NCBI GenBank assembly: GCA_964428475.1
Contig: CAYRYO010000015.1
Coordinates: forward strand, 1-33,745
Reading direction: 5' to 3'
From: JARICQ01 sp964428475
GTDB lineage: Bacteria > Bacillota > Clostridia > Tissierellales > Tissierellaceae
Length of the DNA: 33,745 bases
The first letter of the stretch is position 1; each line of letters opens with the position of its first letter. The position numbers were made by a program, and so were the translations under genes. Positions 15,824-24,843 of this stretch are shown one piece after another. The notes under the pieces are model-generated. The model was not told the origin of the DNA. It worked only from the letters and a program-made list of their open reading frames with translations, and searched no databases.

Positions 15824-17258
15824 CAAAGTATACCCCCATTGTCATTATAATAATTAAAAGCAACATATAAAAAGAACCCTCCACCACAAAGTTAGACCTC
15901 TTGAGACTCTCATATAATGGTCTTTTTCTAGCCAATAATTCTCCTATTACCAAGAGAATTATAGAAATAATCGCAAGTCCAAACTGTAGAAAACTAAGTC
16001 CCATATTATTGACTACAATATATAAATAATCAATATCACGCCACATAGATATATCTGAAAATAAATTTCTTATAATATAAATTGAATCTGTAAAAGTATT
16101 TGCCCTAAAGAATATCCAAGCAAAAGATGTCAGAGTAAATATAAATGCAACTTGAAATACCTTTAAAATAAAGGTGTTTTCAATGCTCAATCTAGATTTA
16201 ATCCTATCCCTCCATTTAAAAGTCATATGTCCAATCACTTGATATAGTCCATGAAGTCCACCCCATATAACAAAATTCCAGCTAGCACCATGCCAAAGCC
16301 CACTTAAGAGAAATGTAGTTATTAAATTGCCATAGTATCTGGTCTTTGTCACTCTACTTCCACCCAATGGTATATATACATAATCTCTAAACCAAGTGGA
16401 AAGAGATATATGCCATCTTCTCCAAAATTCCTGTATGCTCTTTGAAAGATAAGGCCTATCGAAGTTTTGCATTAGATCTATTCCAAGCACTTTTGCAGCA
16501 CCTATGGCTATCTGTGAATATCCAGAGAAATCACAGTAAATTTGAAAAGCAAATAAAACCGTTGCTATCACAAAATATATACCTGTAAAATCTTTAGGTG
16601 TATTATAAACCGCATTTACAGCTATAGCAAGCCTATCTGCAATCACAATCTTCTTAAAAAACCCAAATATCATTATCTTGATTCCATCTAATATCCCATA
16701 TATATCAAAATTCACTCTTCCTTTAAACTGTGGTAGCAGTGAGTCTGAACGCTCAATAGGTCCTGCTACAAGTTGAGGGAAAAATGTCACATATAAGGAT
16801 AAATAAAAGAAATTTTTCTCAGGCTCAGTGTCTCCCCTATATACATCTATAGTATAGCTAAGGGTCTGAAAAGTATAAAAAGAAATACCCATAGGAAGAA
16901 ATATATCAAAGCTTCCTAGTGGATAATTAAAGTTCAAATATGTAAATACATTCATCAAGGATTCATTTATAAATCCTAAATATTTGTATATAAATAATAC
17001 TCCCAAGCTAATGGAAAGACTGAAAATCAGCCAAGCCCTTCTAACAAATGCATTCTTATCTCTTTTAATCCTGATTGCAGCAATATAGTTTACCACAGTG
17101 CACAAGAGTATCAAGATTATATAAGAAGCTTTCCATACCATATAAAAAACGTAGGAACTAATTAAAAGTACTATCCATCTAAATCTATGGGGTAAAATAT
17201 AATAGATAGCGACCACAAGTAGAAAAAATACAATAAACTGCAAAGAATTAAATATCAT
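15792..17258 (-). CDS. MBOAT family membrane O-acyltransferase (AlgI/PatA type)
   Basis: This 488-residue polytopic membrane enzyme is the standard AlgI-like length. LPMGISFYTFQTLSYTIDVY (121-140), FFPQLVAGPIER (159-170), FWRRWHISLSTWFRDYVYIP with H283, SGLWHGASWNFVIWGG with the invariant MBOAT histidine H323, and H336 in GLHG are all present. Such enzymes move acyl groups from a cytoplasmic donor through the membrane to an external SGNH partner for esterifying polysaccharides or teichoic-type polymers. It is the first gene of the pair with the SGNH gene, with AGGTG before the ATG and its own promoter at 17292-17320. No DltA/DltC gene is nearby, so D-alanylation is not indicated; acetyl transfer is more likely by family. 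Confidence 0.92.
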   Translation of the reverse strand: MIFNSLQFIVFFLLVVAIYYILPHRFRWIVLLISSYVFYMVWKASYIILILLCTVVNYIAAIRIKRDKNAFVRRAWLIFSLSISLGVLFIYKYLGFINESLMNVFTYLNFNYPLGSFDIFLPMGISFYTFQTLSYTIDVYRGDTEPEKNFFYLSLYVTFFPQLVAGPIERSDSLLPQFKGRVNFDIYGILDGIKIMIFGFFKKIVIADRLAIAVNAVYNTPKDFTGIYFVIATVLFAFQIYCDFSGYSQIAIGAAKVLGIDLMQNFDRPYLSKSIQEFWRRWHISLSTWFRDYVYIPLGGSRVTKTRYYGNLITTFLLSGLWHGASWNFVIWGGLHGLYQVIGHMTFKWRDRIKSRLSIENTFILKVFQVAFIFTLTSFAWIFFRANTFTDSIYIIRNLFSDISMWRDIDYLYIVVNNMGLSFLQFGLAIISIILLVIGELLARKRPLYESLKRSNFVVEGSFYMLLLIIIMTMGVYFDGNQFIYFQF

Positions 17259-17291
17259 ATTAACACCTCAAGGATTAGTTTTACATTAGTT

Positions 17292-17320
17292 ATTATATGG
17301 CATTTAGCCAATTTTATCAA
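17292..17320 (-). promoter_or_regulatory. Sigma-A promoter of the MBOAT/SGNH operon
   Basis: TTGATA (17315-17320), a 17-base spacer and a perfect TATAAT (17292-17297) on the minus strand. The -35 box begins four bases after the terminator stem of the preceding gene, so the T-tail of one overlaps the promoter of the next. Confidence 0.75.
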
Positions 17321-17324
17321 GAAA

Positions 17325-17348
17325 AAGAGGACTAATATTAGTCCTCTT
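17325..17348 (-). terminator. Intrinsic terminator of the SLH-protein gene at 17369
   Basis: AAGAGGACTAAT is immediately followed by its reverse complement ATTAGTCCTCTT, then by TTTCTT on the minus strand. It lies about 20 bases after the stop. Confidence 0.85.
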
Positions 17349-17368
17349 CCATAAATAAACTTTACTTA

Positions 17369-19741
17369 TTACTTTACCAAAATTATATCTACTTCACCTT
17401 TATCATTTACATGGATTTTAACCATAGAACCCTCTACAGCACTTCCTATTTCAATAATATCCTTGCTTGCCCAGTAGTTTTTGTTCTTGCCATTTTCTTT
17501 TACAGTAATCTCAAGTAAGCCTTCAGAAGTAGCCTCTACCTCCACTACTTCTATAAACTTATCAGAGTCCTTGAATATAAGCTCACCTTCGATTATCTCG
17601 TTTTTCTCATTCAAATAAAACCTAGCAAAATCTCCAGCTTCCATATTCTCTAGCTTTGCATCTTTAGCTAATTTTCTCTTGACAAAATCCTTTTTATATT
17701 GCCCTTCTATTTCATCATCATAATCATTTTTAAATCTATACTTTAATTTAATGACCTCTTGTTTTGCATCTTTTACACTTTGTTCAAATCCACTAAAAAT
17801 AATTAGATTGATGCTATTTTTATCTCCTGAAGTAATCACCTTGTCACTTAACTTCAACTTATCAAATTCATAATCAGAAAGCATAAATGCTTTTAAATTT
17901 GAATCTTCTTTTGAATTTTCAAGTATATGATCTAGATCAATTGAGTTTACTTCTTTTAAGGTCTTTCCATCTTCATTAAATAACAATGATACTATATTGT
18001 CACTTAATTTATACTTTCTATCAATTTCAAATTGACCTTTTGAATCTTTGCCTATCTTTACAGACTTTGCCTTAATATCACTATATTTAACAGCTAAATC
18101 TATTTTGTCAATATGATCTTCACCTTTTGTAATATAGACTAGATCCCCAGAGTTTAAATCTTTAAGTGATATCTTCTTGCCATTCATATCTTCTATATTT
18201 GATTTTAAGTCTACTTTATATTCAACACTTTTGCCATTTATATCAAATAATTTAATATCACTGCTTAATGTCTTGTCCACTATATAAAAAGCTTCATTTG
18301 CAACCTTAGATGAAACTATATACTTGATATCTCCAGCTAGATCCAGTCCATAAACTATATCTTGTCCTCTAATGGCATATACATCAGCATATACCTTATT
18401 TGCATCTAGGTATATAAATTCTTTGCCATCAGTAGAATAAAACATATTAAATTTCCTAGAAACCTTGTAGTCCTTGTCATCTATTTTTACAATTACATCC
18501 TTATTTTCTCCTGCAATTACATTGTCTAGTTTTCCTTTTAAAGCTACTTGTCTACTAATTAAAATATTGCCATCTCCATATATATGACCTATATCCATAG
18601 GCTTTATATCCTTGATGTCTATAGCCTTGACAGTATCATTTGCAAATAAAATGACATTGTCTACTGCAAATTTTCTTCCATCCATAAACTCAAGCTTATC
18701 TCCATCTACAGCCTTGATAGGCTCTACTTTTGAAAAAGTGAAAGACTCTATAGTTACAAGATTATTCTTTTCTACAGTAATTCTAGCAAAATCTGATTGA
18801 GCTTTTAAAAGATCATTGTAGCTTATCTTCTTGTCATTGTGATAGGCAAATTTTACATCTCTTAAGCCACCATAGCTATGGCCATTTAAAACTACACTAT
18901 CGCTTTTAAATTCAACATTGCCCATCAAATAGTCATATGATTTATCTACTGTATATCCCTCAATATTGTTATTATCATCTAAAGTTACCTTTATAACCTT
19001 TCCAAGCAAGGCTTGATAATCATCTATATCTTTAAACTTAGCCCTAGTATAAGCTGAAACTTCATATTTGGCATCTTCAAATGAATCTAATATAATTAAG
19101 CCCATTTCATCTTTACCAATAGCATGCACTCTATCAATCTCAGTTACCAATGCAGTGTAGCTATCTCCTGAAACTCCCTCTGCTACAGTATTATATAGCA
19201 TTTCAAAGGCCTCAAGTCTACTAGCATTAGCTTCTAAATCCTTTACATCTACATCTTTTAATATACCAAGCGCACCAGCTTTTACAATATATGGTGTTGG
19301 CCAAGGAGCAGATTTTATATCCTCATCAGTAAGTCCACCTTTTACCTGAACCAACATAGTAATTATCTCTTGATTGGTTATATTCTTTTTTGGTCCAAAG
19401 GTCTTATCTGGAAATCCATTAACTATCTTGGCTTCCACAGCAACATTTACCATTCCATTTGACCATACATCCTTATTCATATCTGTAAATGCACTTTCAA
19501 TACTTTGATATAAGGCTGCTGTTTCCTCCTTGCCCAATGCCTTAACTATTATTGTTGCAGCTTCTTCACGAGTTAAACTATCTTCTAAATTTAAATCTCC
19601 ATCTTCATTACCTACCACAAATTGTTGTTCTAGCAACCAGTCTATCTTGTCATTTCCAGATTGTGCCAAGGAAACTCCTCCCAAGCTAAGAACCATAAAA
19701 AAAGCCAATAAACTAGCTATAATTTTATTGATTTTATCCAT
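17369..19741 (-). CDS. SLH-domain surface protein
   Basis: The 790-residue secreted protein has a signal peptide at about 1-27 (LLAFFMVLSLGGVSLAQ) and three S-layer homology repeats at about 30-195. Visible repeat marks are DSLTREEAATIIVKALG, VNGFPDKTFGPKKNITNQEI and AGALGILKDVDVKDLEANAS. From about 200 to the end it is a lysine- and aspartate-rich, beta-strand-like region with recurring GDLVYITKGEDH-like and DNNNIEGYTV-like turns and no domain I recognise. SLH repeats should hold it on a pyruvylated wall polymer. An in-frame upstream extension to 19807 exists, but AGGAGG at 19749-19754 lies 7 bases before ATG 19741, which is also where the signal peptide begins. A 26-base palindrome sits just upstream. 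Confidence 0.88.
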   Translation of the reverse strand: MDKINKIIASLLAFFMVLSLGGVSLAQSGNDKIDWLLEQQFVVGNEDGDLNLEDSLTREEAATIIVKALGKEETAALYQSIESAFTDMNKDVWSNGMVNVAVEAKIVNGFPDKTFGPKKNITNQEIITMLVQVKGGLTDEDIKSAPWPTPYIVKAGALGILKDVDVKDLEANASRLEAFEMLYNTVAEGVSGDSYTALVTEIDRVHAIGKDEMGLIILDSFEDAKYEVSAYTRAKFKDIDDYQALLGKVIKVTLDDNNNIEGYTVDKSYDYLMGNVEFKSDSVVLNGHSYGGLRDVKFAYHNDKKISYNDLLKAQSDFARITVEKNNLVTIESFTFSKVEPIKAVDGDKLEFMDGRKFAVDNVILFANDTVKAIDIKDIKPMDIGHIYGDGNILISRQVALKGKLDNVIAGENKDVIVKIDDKDYKVSRKFNMFYSTDGKEFIYLDANKVYADVYAIRGQDIVYGLDLAGDIKYIVSSKVANEAFYIVDKTLSSDIKLFDINGKSVEYKVDLKSNIEDMNGKKISLKDLNSGDLVYITKGEDHIDKIDLAVKYSDIKAKSVKIGKDSKGQFEIDRKYKLSDNIVSLLFNEDGKTLKEVNSIDLDHILENSKEDSNLKAFMLSDYEFDKLKLSDKVITSGDKNSINLIIFSGFEQSVKDAKQEVIKLKYRFKNDYDDEIEGQYKKDFVKRKLAKDAKLENMEAGDFARFYLNEKNEIIEGELIFKDSDKFIEVVEVEATSEGLLEITVKENGKNKNYWASKDIIEIGSAVEGSMVKIHVNDKGEVDIILVK

Positions 19742-19765
19742 ATTACTACCTCCTGTGTAATTTAT

Positions 19766-19791
19766 TATATAGGATATATATATCCTATATA
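19766..19791. promoter_or_regulatory. 26-base perfect palindrome before the SLH gene
   Basis: AGGATATATATATCCT extended by TATAT and ATATA on the sides is a perfect palindrome. It covers the spacer upstream of a TATAAT -10 box (19764-19769, minus strand), and no good -35 box is present. This position suits an operator, but a leader hairpin from an upstream start is also possible. Confidence 0.45.
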
Positions 19792-19810
19792 GTGGGTCGT
19801 GAAACATATT

Positions 19811-19845
19811 TTAAAAAGCAAGTAGATAATCTACTTGCTTTTTAA
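19811..19845 (-). terminator. Intrinsic terminator of the stalk-protein gene
   Basis: TTAAAAAGCAAGTAGAT and ATCTACTTGCTTTTTAA are perfect inverted repeats separated by one base, ending seven bases from the stop codon at 19852. It resembles the terminator at 1841-1876 in sequence. Confidence 0.85.
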
Positions 19846-19851
19846 ATAATA

Positions 19852-20844
19852 TTAATATTTTGCTACTACATCTATGCTTTTCCTAGTATAGCGCTTATTC
19901 AAATAACTCTCAATATCCTTTTCAAGACTTCTCAATTGGCTACTTGAAAGATTGCTTTTCGTTCTTATTTCAACATCCATATAGTCACCATCATCTTTTA
20001 CATAAGCACTAGAAACATCATAACTAAATTCCCACTTAATATCATCTTCTAGGTCTCTTATTTCTGATGAAGTTAATGCATATCTTGAGCCTGAACTTGA
20101 GCTTGATCCTTTAATATTTAGACGTCCCCTACTGTCAACATCAAAGTCTATCTCTGTACTTCTTGAACCTGAATAAACTGATCCTTCAATACTTGCCTTT
20201 TTAAAGTCTTTTTCCACTGCATAAACTACATCTTTAATATATTTTTCTTGTTTGCTACTTGACAGTTTTTCCCAGTAGTCTTGATCTCTTTTCTCTACTT
20301 CTATTTGAACATCAATTCTACTTGTTGTTCCTTTTACTTTGATATCAAAATACATACTATCGTATTTTCCATAATCTTTGTTTAGTTTCTTCTCTAAATC
20401 CGTTAAAGTAGAAGTCGTGTCTTCTTCTTTCTTTTTCAAATCTTCCTCTAATTTTTTAACCTTATCTTCTAAATCCTTTATCTTTGAATCCTTTTCTGCT
20501 ACCTGTAATTTCATAGTATTTACATCCAATGCCATTTTGTTAAATTGTTGCTGATCAATTTGATCTCCTGTTATATAGATATCATTTGGCTTACTTGGTC
20601 CACCCCAAGCAACGTTTTTTCCCAATGCAGTTCCCAATGCACTTACTGGTAAATAAGTCCTATCATTTACTATAATCGGCTGTTGACCTTGTGGCACTGA
20701 TATAGCTACACCATTGTTAAATATATTCATGCTAGTAATCTTGCCTTTAATGTCTGTACCTGCTGCTCCAGCTACTGTAAATAGTGATGTTCCTAGTATT
20801 GTGGCAACGCCAACAATAGCAACTGCTCTTTTCTTAAAACTCAT
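19852..20844 (-). CDS. Secreted stalk/coiled-coil protein with copper-amine-oxidase-N-like domain
   Basis: This 330-residue exported protein has a signal peptide at about 1-28 (VGVATILGTSLFTVAGAAG). Residues about 35-90 read as a copper amine oxidase N-terminal-like stalk domain: a short strand pair, PIIVNDRTYLPVSALGTALG and VAWGG. A heptad-rich coiled coil of K, E and D at about 100-150 follows. The C-terminal part (about 160-330) is two related alpha/beta units with serine-rich turns (SSSSSGSRYALTSSEIRDLE and, near the end, SNLSSSQLRSLEKDIE), suggesting an internal duplication. The function is unknown. It is surface-located by inference. ATG with GGAGG upstream. It lies between two larger surface-protein genes and has its own promoter with a perfect -35 box. 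Confidence 0.78.
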   Translation of the reverse strand: MSFKKRAVAIVGVATILGTSLFTVAGAAGTDIKGKITSMNIFNNGVAISVPQGQQPIIVNDRTYLPVSALGTALGKNVAWGGPSKPNDIYITGDQIDQQQFNKMALDVNTMKLQVAEKDSKIKDLEDKVKKLEEDLKKKEEDTTSTLTDLEKKLNKDYGKYDSMYFDIKVKGTTSRIDVQIEVEKRDQDYWEKLSSSKQEKYIKDVVYAVEKDFKKASIEGSVYSGSRSTEIDFDVDSRGRLNIKGSSSSSGSRYALTSSEIRDLEDDIKWEFSYDVSSAYVKDDGDYMDVEIRTKSNLSSSQLRSLEKDIESYLNKRYTRKSIDVVAKY

Positions 20845-20903
20845 ACCTATACCTCCTATTTTTTTAGTATTTCTTCAAATTATTATTGATTGTCTTAATA
20901 TCA

Positions 20904-20932
20904 ATGATATTACAATATAGGCCTTTTGTCAA
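20904..20932 (-). promoter_or_regulatory. Promoter of the stalk-protein gene
   Basis: A perfect TTGACA (20927-20932), a 17-base spacer and TATCAT (20904-20909) on the minus strand, with a leader of about 55 bases. The shared motif at 20942-20959 lies nine bases upstream of the -35 box. Confidence 0.7.
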
Positions 20933-20941
20933 AGAAATAAA

Positions 20942-20959
20942 GGTTACATTATCATTACA
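20942..20959. promoter_or_regulatory. Shared upstream motif, copy 2
   Basis: GGTTACATTATCATTACA differs by one base from the copy at 2766-2783. It contains two TTACA half-sites 11 bases apart and fills the gap between the stop of the protease gene and the -35 box of the stalk-protein gene. Confidence 0.45.
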
Positions 20960-20960
20960 T

Positions 20961-23900
20961 TTACAATTCAATTATATTGCAGGTTAAATTGCCTACTGCA
21001 TCCACCACCACTATCTCAAATTCAGATATATCATCTGAAATCTCCATTTCAAATTGAATTTGCCCTTCAAAGGCTGGTCTCTCAACTCCAAGATCTTCAC
21101 CTTCACTATATAGCTTGTTTTCATTTACATAGACTTCAAAATATCCAAGATTCTCAAATACATCCATGCTAAACTTGGCAGTTTTAAATAGATCAGTGGT
21201 GTAGTTTCCATATTCATCATATTCTTCTATGAATCCCTCAGGGTTGTAGTATTCCAATCCAGGTATATCTCTCTCACTCACGACCCTGCCCTCTTTATCT
21301 ATATAGACGCCTTCAGATAATTTAATATATACTTGCTTGCTGGGATCTTTCTTGTAATCTTCAACAGTCTTCATAGCCCTTCTATCCCCTTCTAGATAAT
21401 CCCTATGGTAGGCTATAGCCAATTGTGGAAGAATAATCGTTTGGCCTCCACCTGGCATGGTCCTATCAGAAGTATTTGCTAGAATTTCTACATCTATATT
21501 TCTAATCTCAGGAGGACTAGTATCTATATAGAAATATCTAAATATCTCATACTCCTGACCCAATATATCCTTAACCACCATCCTAACAGTGTAGGAACCA
21601 TCTTCAAGGTTTTCTAGCTCCTTGTTGAAATGACCCTCTTGATCAAATTCAACATCTACTTCTACAGCATCTTGGTCATCTCTCACTATATAGGCCATCA
21701 AGCTTTCAATCCCTGCTTTTGATAGGGCTTGACCTTCTAAGTTTAGGCTATTATTATCATAGATGAAAAATGGTTGTGGGCTATCAAACTTCATAGTTGG
21801 ACCATCTATTTTAGAATCATTTAATCTAGCAGTTGAAAGATTCCATGCATGATCATAGGCCTCAAGCACTATCTCAGTTCCCTCTGGTATTTCTCTTTGT
21901 ATTTCATAAATACCATCCCTGTTTGCCCCTAATATCTCCACTTTCTTTTTACCTATATATAATCCTAGATGGGATAGATTTTCATCAATAACCTTAAAGC
22001 TTAGCTTATTAGCTTGATATTTAAAGTCCACTATTTCAGGAGCCAGTGTATCTACATATATAGGATATCTATATACTTGGTATTGTCCATTTTGTGGCTT
22101 GGCCTTTATCTGATAAAAGTATTTTCCATCTTCTACTAGATCACCATTTACACTACCGTCCCACTCATTGGCTGGATCAAGAGAATACCAATCACCGCCA
22201 AATTTAAAGTATTCTTTTTGCACCCATTTCCAAGAGTTCAACTTCCTTATCTCTCTTCCATATCTATCAAGTATACTTATCTTGACTTCCTCTGCATTCC
22301 TCATAAATGAAAGCTTGGCATTGACGCTAGTATTGGCATATATCCCCTCAGATCCCGGTGAAATTGCCAATCTATTTATAGCATCCTCGAATTCCATTAT
22401 TGGATGGATTCCCATATACTCCTCATCTTGATTTACTATGCCAGCTTCTTCAAAATATGAATACTCAGAAAAAACCTCCATTCCGTCTAATATCCTAGGG
22501 CTATCCTCTCCATACCAGTCTCCATAAAATCCCATATAAGGCACTACAAGACTTGGATATGCTTGCACTTTTATATCTTCTACAGTTGACTCTTTAGATG
22601 CCACAAGCCTTATAAAGCCCTCAATAAACATATTGGCCTCAATAGGGCTATCCAGTCCTGGTATCAAGGCATCTTCAATATCTATGCTTAGAGATATGTT
22701 CTTGGACTCTCCAGGCTCTAATGATATAGACCTAGTGCCTGTAATCCTAACTCCCTCAAGTGACTCTGAACGCATCATATTTAAGCCTTGTTCAGGATCT
22801 ATATAATCTCCAAGCACATGGACTTCAATATCATAGTCAAAGCTCTTATCAGAGTGATTGCTTGCAATTAAATTGATACTAAATCTTTTTCCCTCAAAGT
22901 CTCCTAGTTTAACCTTTGCCTCTCCATCATATTTATTGACTACTGTTACTCCTGTGGTCAAGGCTCCTGTCAAATTCATTAGGCCTGCACCTTGTCTTCT
23001 AGGCGAATAAAAGTTACCATCAGAATCTAGAATAGGGGTGGCTGTATTCATCAAAAGTATCTTGCTAAAGTCTGATATATCTCCTATAGCTATATCTCTG
23101 TGTTCCCTTTTTATATACTCTGCTAAAAGGGCAGCCCCACCAACCAAGTGAGGTGTCGCCATTGATGTACCACTCATTACTCCATAGTTATCCTCTTCAA
23201 GAGTTGAATATATTTGCCCTCCTGGTGCTGTTATCTCTGGTTTGATATCAAGCGTGGGAGTGGTGCCCCATGATGTGAAATCCGACATCTGCCAAGCACT
23301 TTTGTTGGCCGCTACAGTCAATTCATCGGGAAAACTTATCCTCTTATCCCTAAGGTCCTTTAAAATCTTGCCGTCACTATGTCCTATAAATACATTGGGG
23401 ATATCTGGTGTGTCTTCCCCTGCATAATCTATAGAAAAAATTTCATCTCCGCCCTCTTCATGATTGTATATTATAACAGCCACTGCCCCTGCATCTTGTG
23501 CATTAAATATTTTTTCAATAAAATTTATATCTCCCCGTGATATAAGGGCAACTTTTCCATTAAGATCCTTGCCTTTAAAATCCTCTACATATCCCAGTCC
23601 CACTTCTACAAATTCAATATCCATATATTCACCTGCTATGGGATAAGCATTGGAAGCTGCATATATGGCTTTTTTATCCCCGTCATAGAGGATATACTTG
23701 GCCCTAATGTGGGTATTTTCTATAGAAGCCACAGATATACTATCCTTATTTATGGTTGGATTTCCTACTATGCCTGTATCTGGATTGTAGATACTTGGAT
23801 ATTGATGCTTGGATCCGTGAGTCGAATAAGCGTTATTACCTGCAGCTATACCAAATATAATGCCCTTATCCCTTGCATTGCTTATCATTTGATCCATGGG

Positions 23901-24815
23901 ACTATTCTCTTTGTAGAAGTCAGCATTATTTCCCAAGCTCATATTTATCACATCTGCACCTAGCTTTATGGCGTCGTCTATTGCCTTCATATAGATGTCC
24001 TCACTAGTAGCGGGATAATCTGGATCCCTACTAAAAACCTTCATAGCTAGCAATTGAGCCTCTGGCGCTACACCTTTGATCTCTCCATTTGCAGCCACAG
24101 TTCCCGCTACATGCATGCCATGAGACTCAATACTTGTATCTAGTATAATGTCATTTTTATCAAAATAATTGTATCCATATGGAACCTTTTCACTTCTATA
24201 GCTTCCAGGCAAGCCCTTAGCTTCTACATCTCTTTTACTTAATTTAAGATCTAGACCATGGCTTATACGCATATCCTTGTGAGATGGATCTATTCCCGTA
24301 TCAACTATAGCTACTAGCATTCCTTCACCCTTGTATCCCAGTGTATTCCAGGCATAATTTGACCCTATCATATCATGTGATGTAGTCATCCTTGGAGTCT
24401 CTGGTCTATCATACTCTCTTGCTAGAAAGACATCCTTTACATGACTATTAACCATTATCTCTTCTATTTCTGATGCCTTCACTATAGTGCTAAATGCATT
24501 TACAGCTACAGTCATTCGATTTTCTACCCTTAAATTTATTCCCTTTCTACTTAAATCATCCTCAAGATATCTTTGAGAATCTAGCACAGCTCTTTCCAGG
24601 CTTGCCCTCTTAGTCCCTGATATATCACTGTATTTCTCACCAGTCTTAAGATAGTTTATAGCAGGTTCCTCCTTGACTTGTACTATTATTCTTATATCCT
24701 CATCTCTATCAAGTATACTTCTATCAAAATCTTCATATCCAGTAGCCATAGAACTGACACCCGAAAATATTAAAACAAATACCAATAAAAGTGATAAATA
24801 TCTTTTAGTATTCAA
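20961..24815 (-). CDS. Large secreted subtilisin-like serine protease (S8, PA domain)
   Basis: The 1284-residue exported protease has a signal peptide at about 1-25, an inhibitor I9-like propeptide (about 38-130) and a subtilisin domain with D172 (VAIVDTGID), H232 (SHGMHVAGT), oxyanion N327 (AAGNN) and S551 (SGTSMATPH). A PA insert occupies about 390-500, as in Vpr and C5a-peptidase-like enzymes. A long C-terminal part follows with Fn3-like and FlgD-like strands (about 620 to the end: NEWDGSVNGDLVEDGKYFYQ and similar). No LPXTG or SLH anchor is seen, so it may be released or held by its neighbours. The start is TTG at 24815, 7 bases after GGAGG, 28 bases downstream of the SLH gene at 24844, so they form an operon. 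Confidence 0.93.
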   Translation of the reverse strand: MNTKRYLSLLLVFVLIFSGVSSMATGYEDFDRSILDRDEDIRIIVQVKEEPAINYLKTGEKYSDISGTKRASLERAVLDSQRYLEDDLSRKGINLRVENRMTVAVNAFSTIVKASEIEEIMVNSHVKDVFLAREYDRPETPRMTTSHDMIGSNYAWNTLGYKGEGMLVAIVDTGIDPSHKDMRISHGLDLKLSKRDVEAKGLPGSYRSEKVPYGYNYFDKNDIILDTSIESHGMHVAGTVAANGEIKGVAPEAQLLAMKVFSRDPDYPATSEDIYMKAIDDAIKLGADVINMSLGNNADFYKENSPMDQMISNARDKGIIFGIAAGNNAYSTHGSKHQYPSIYNPDTGIVGNPTINKDSISVASIENTHIRAKYILYDGDKKAIYAASNAYPIAGEYMDIEFVEVGLGYVEDFKGKDLNGKVALISRGDINFIEKIFNAQDAGAVAVIIYNHEEGGDEIFSIDYAGEDTPDIPNVFIGHSDGKILKDLRDKRISFPDELTVAANKSAWQMSDFTSWGTTPTLDIKPEITAPGGQIYSTLEEDNYGVMSGTSMATPHLVGGAALLAEYIKREHRDIAIGDISDFSKILLMNTATPILDSDGNFYSPRRQGAGLMNLTGALTTGVTVVNKYDGEAKVKLGDFEGKRFSINLIASNHSDKSFDYDIEVHVLGDYIDPEQGLNMMRSESLEGVRITGTRSISLEPGESKNISLSIDIEDALIPGLDSPIEANMFIEGFIRLVASKESTVEDIKVQAYPSLVVPYMGFYGDWYGEDSPRILDGMEVFSEYSYFEEAGIVNQDEEYMGIHPIMEFEDAINRLAISPGSEGIYANTSVNAKLSFMRNAEEVKISILDRYGREIRKLNSWKWVQKEYFKFGGDWYSLDPANEWDGSVNGDLVEDGKYFYQIKAKPQNGQYQVYRYPIYVDTLAPEIVDFKYQANKLSFKVIDENLSHLGLYIGKKKVEILGANRDGIYEIQREIPEGTEIVLEAYDHAWNLSTARLNDSKIDGPTMKFDSPQPFFIYDNNSLNLEGQALSKAGIESLMAYIVRDDQDAVEVDVEFDQEGHFNKELENLEDGSYTVRMVVKDILGQEYEIFRYFYIDTSPPEIRNIDVEILANTSDRTMPGGGQTIILPQLAIAYHRDYLEGDRRAMKTVEDYKKDPSKQVYIKLSEGVYIDKEGRVVSERDIPGLEYYNPEGFIEEYDEYGNYTTDLFKTAKFSMDVFENLGYFEVYVNENKLYSEGEDLGVERPAFEGQIQFEMEISDDISEFEIVVVDAVGNLTCNIIEL

Positions 24816-24843
24816 AGCCTTCCCTCCCCATCAAATTAAAAGC

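Noticed and set aside
15792..17258. MBOAT gene as dltB of a D-alanylation operon
   Set aside because: No dltA, dltC or true dltD nearby, and the motifs fit AlgI/PatA-type enzymes better.
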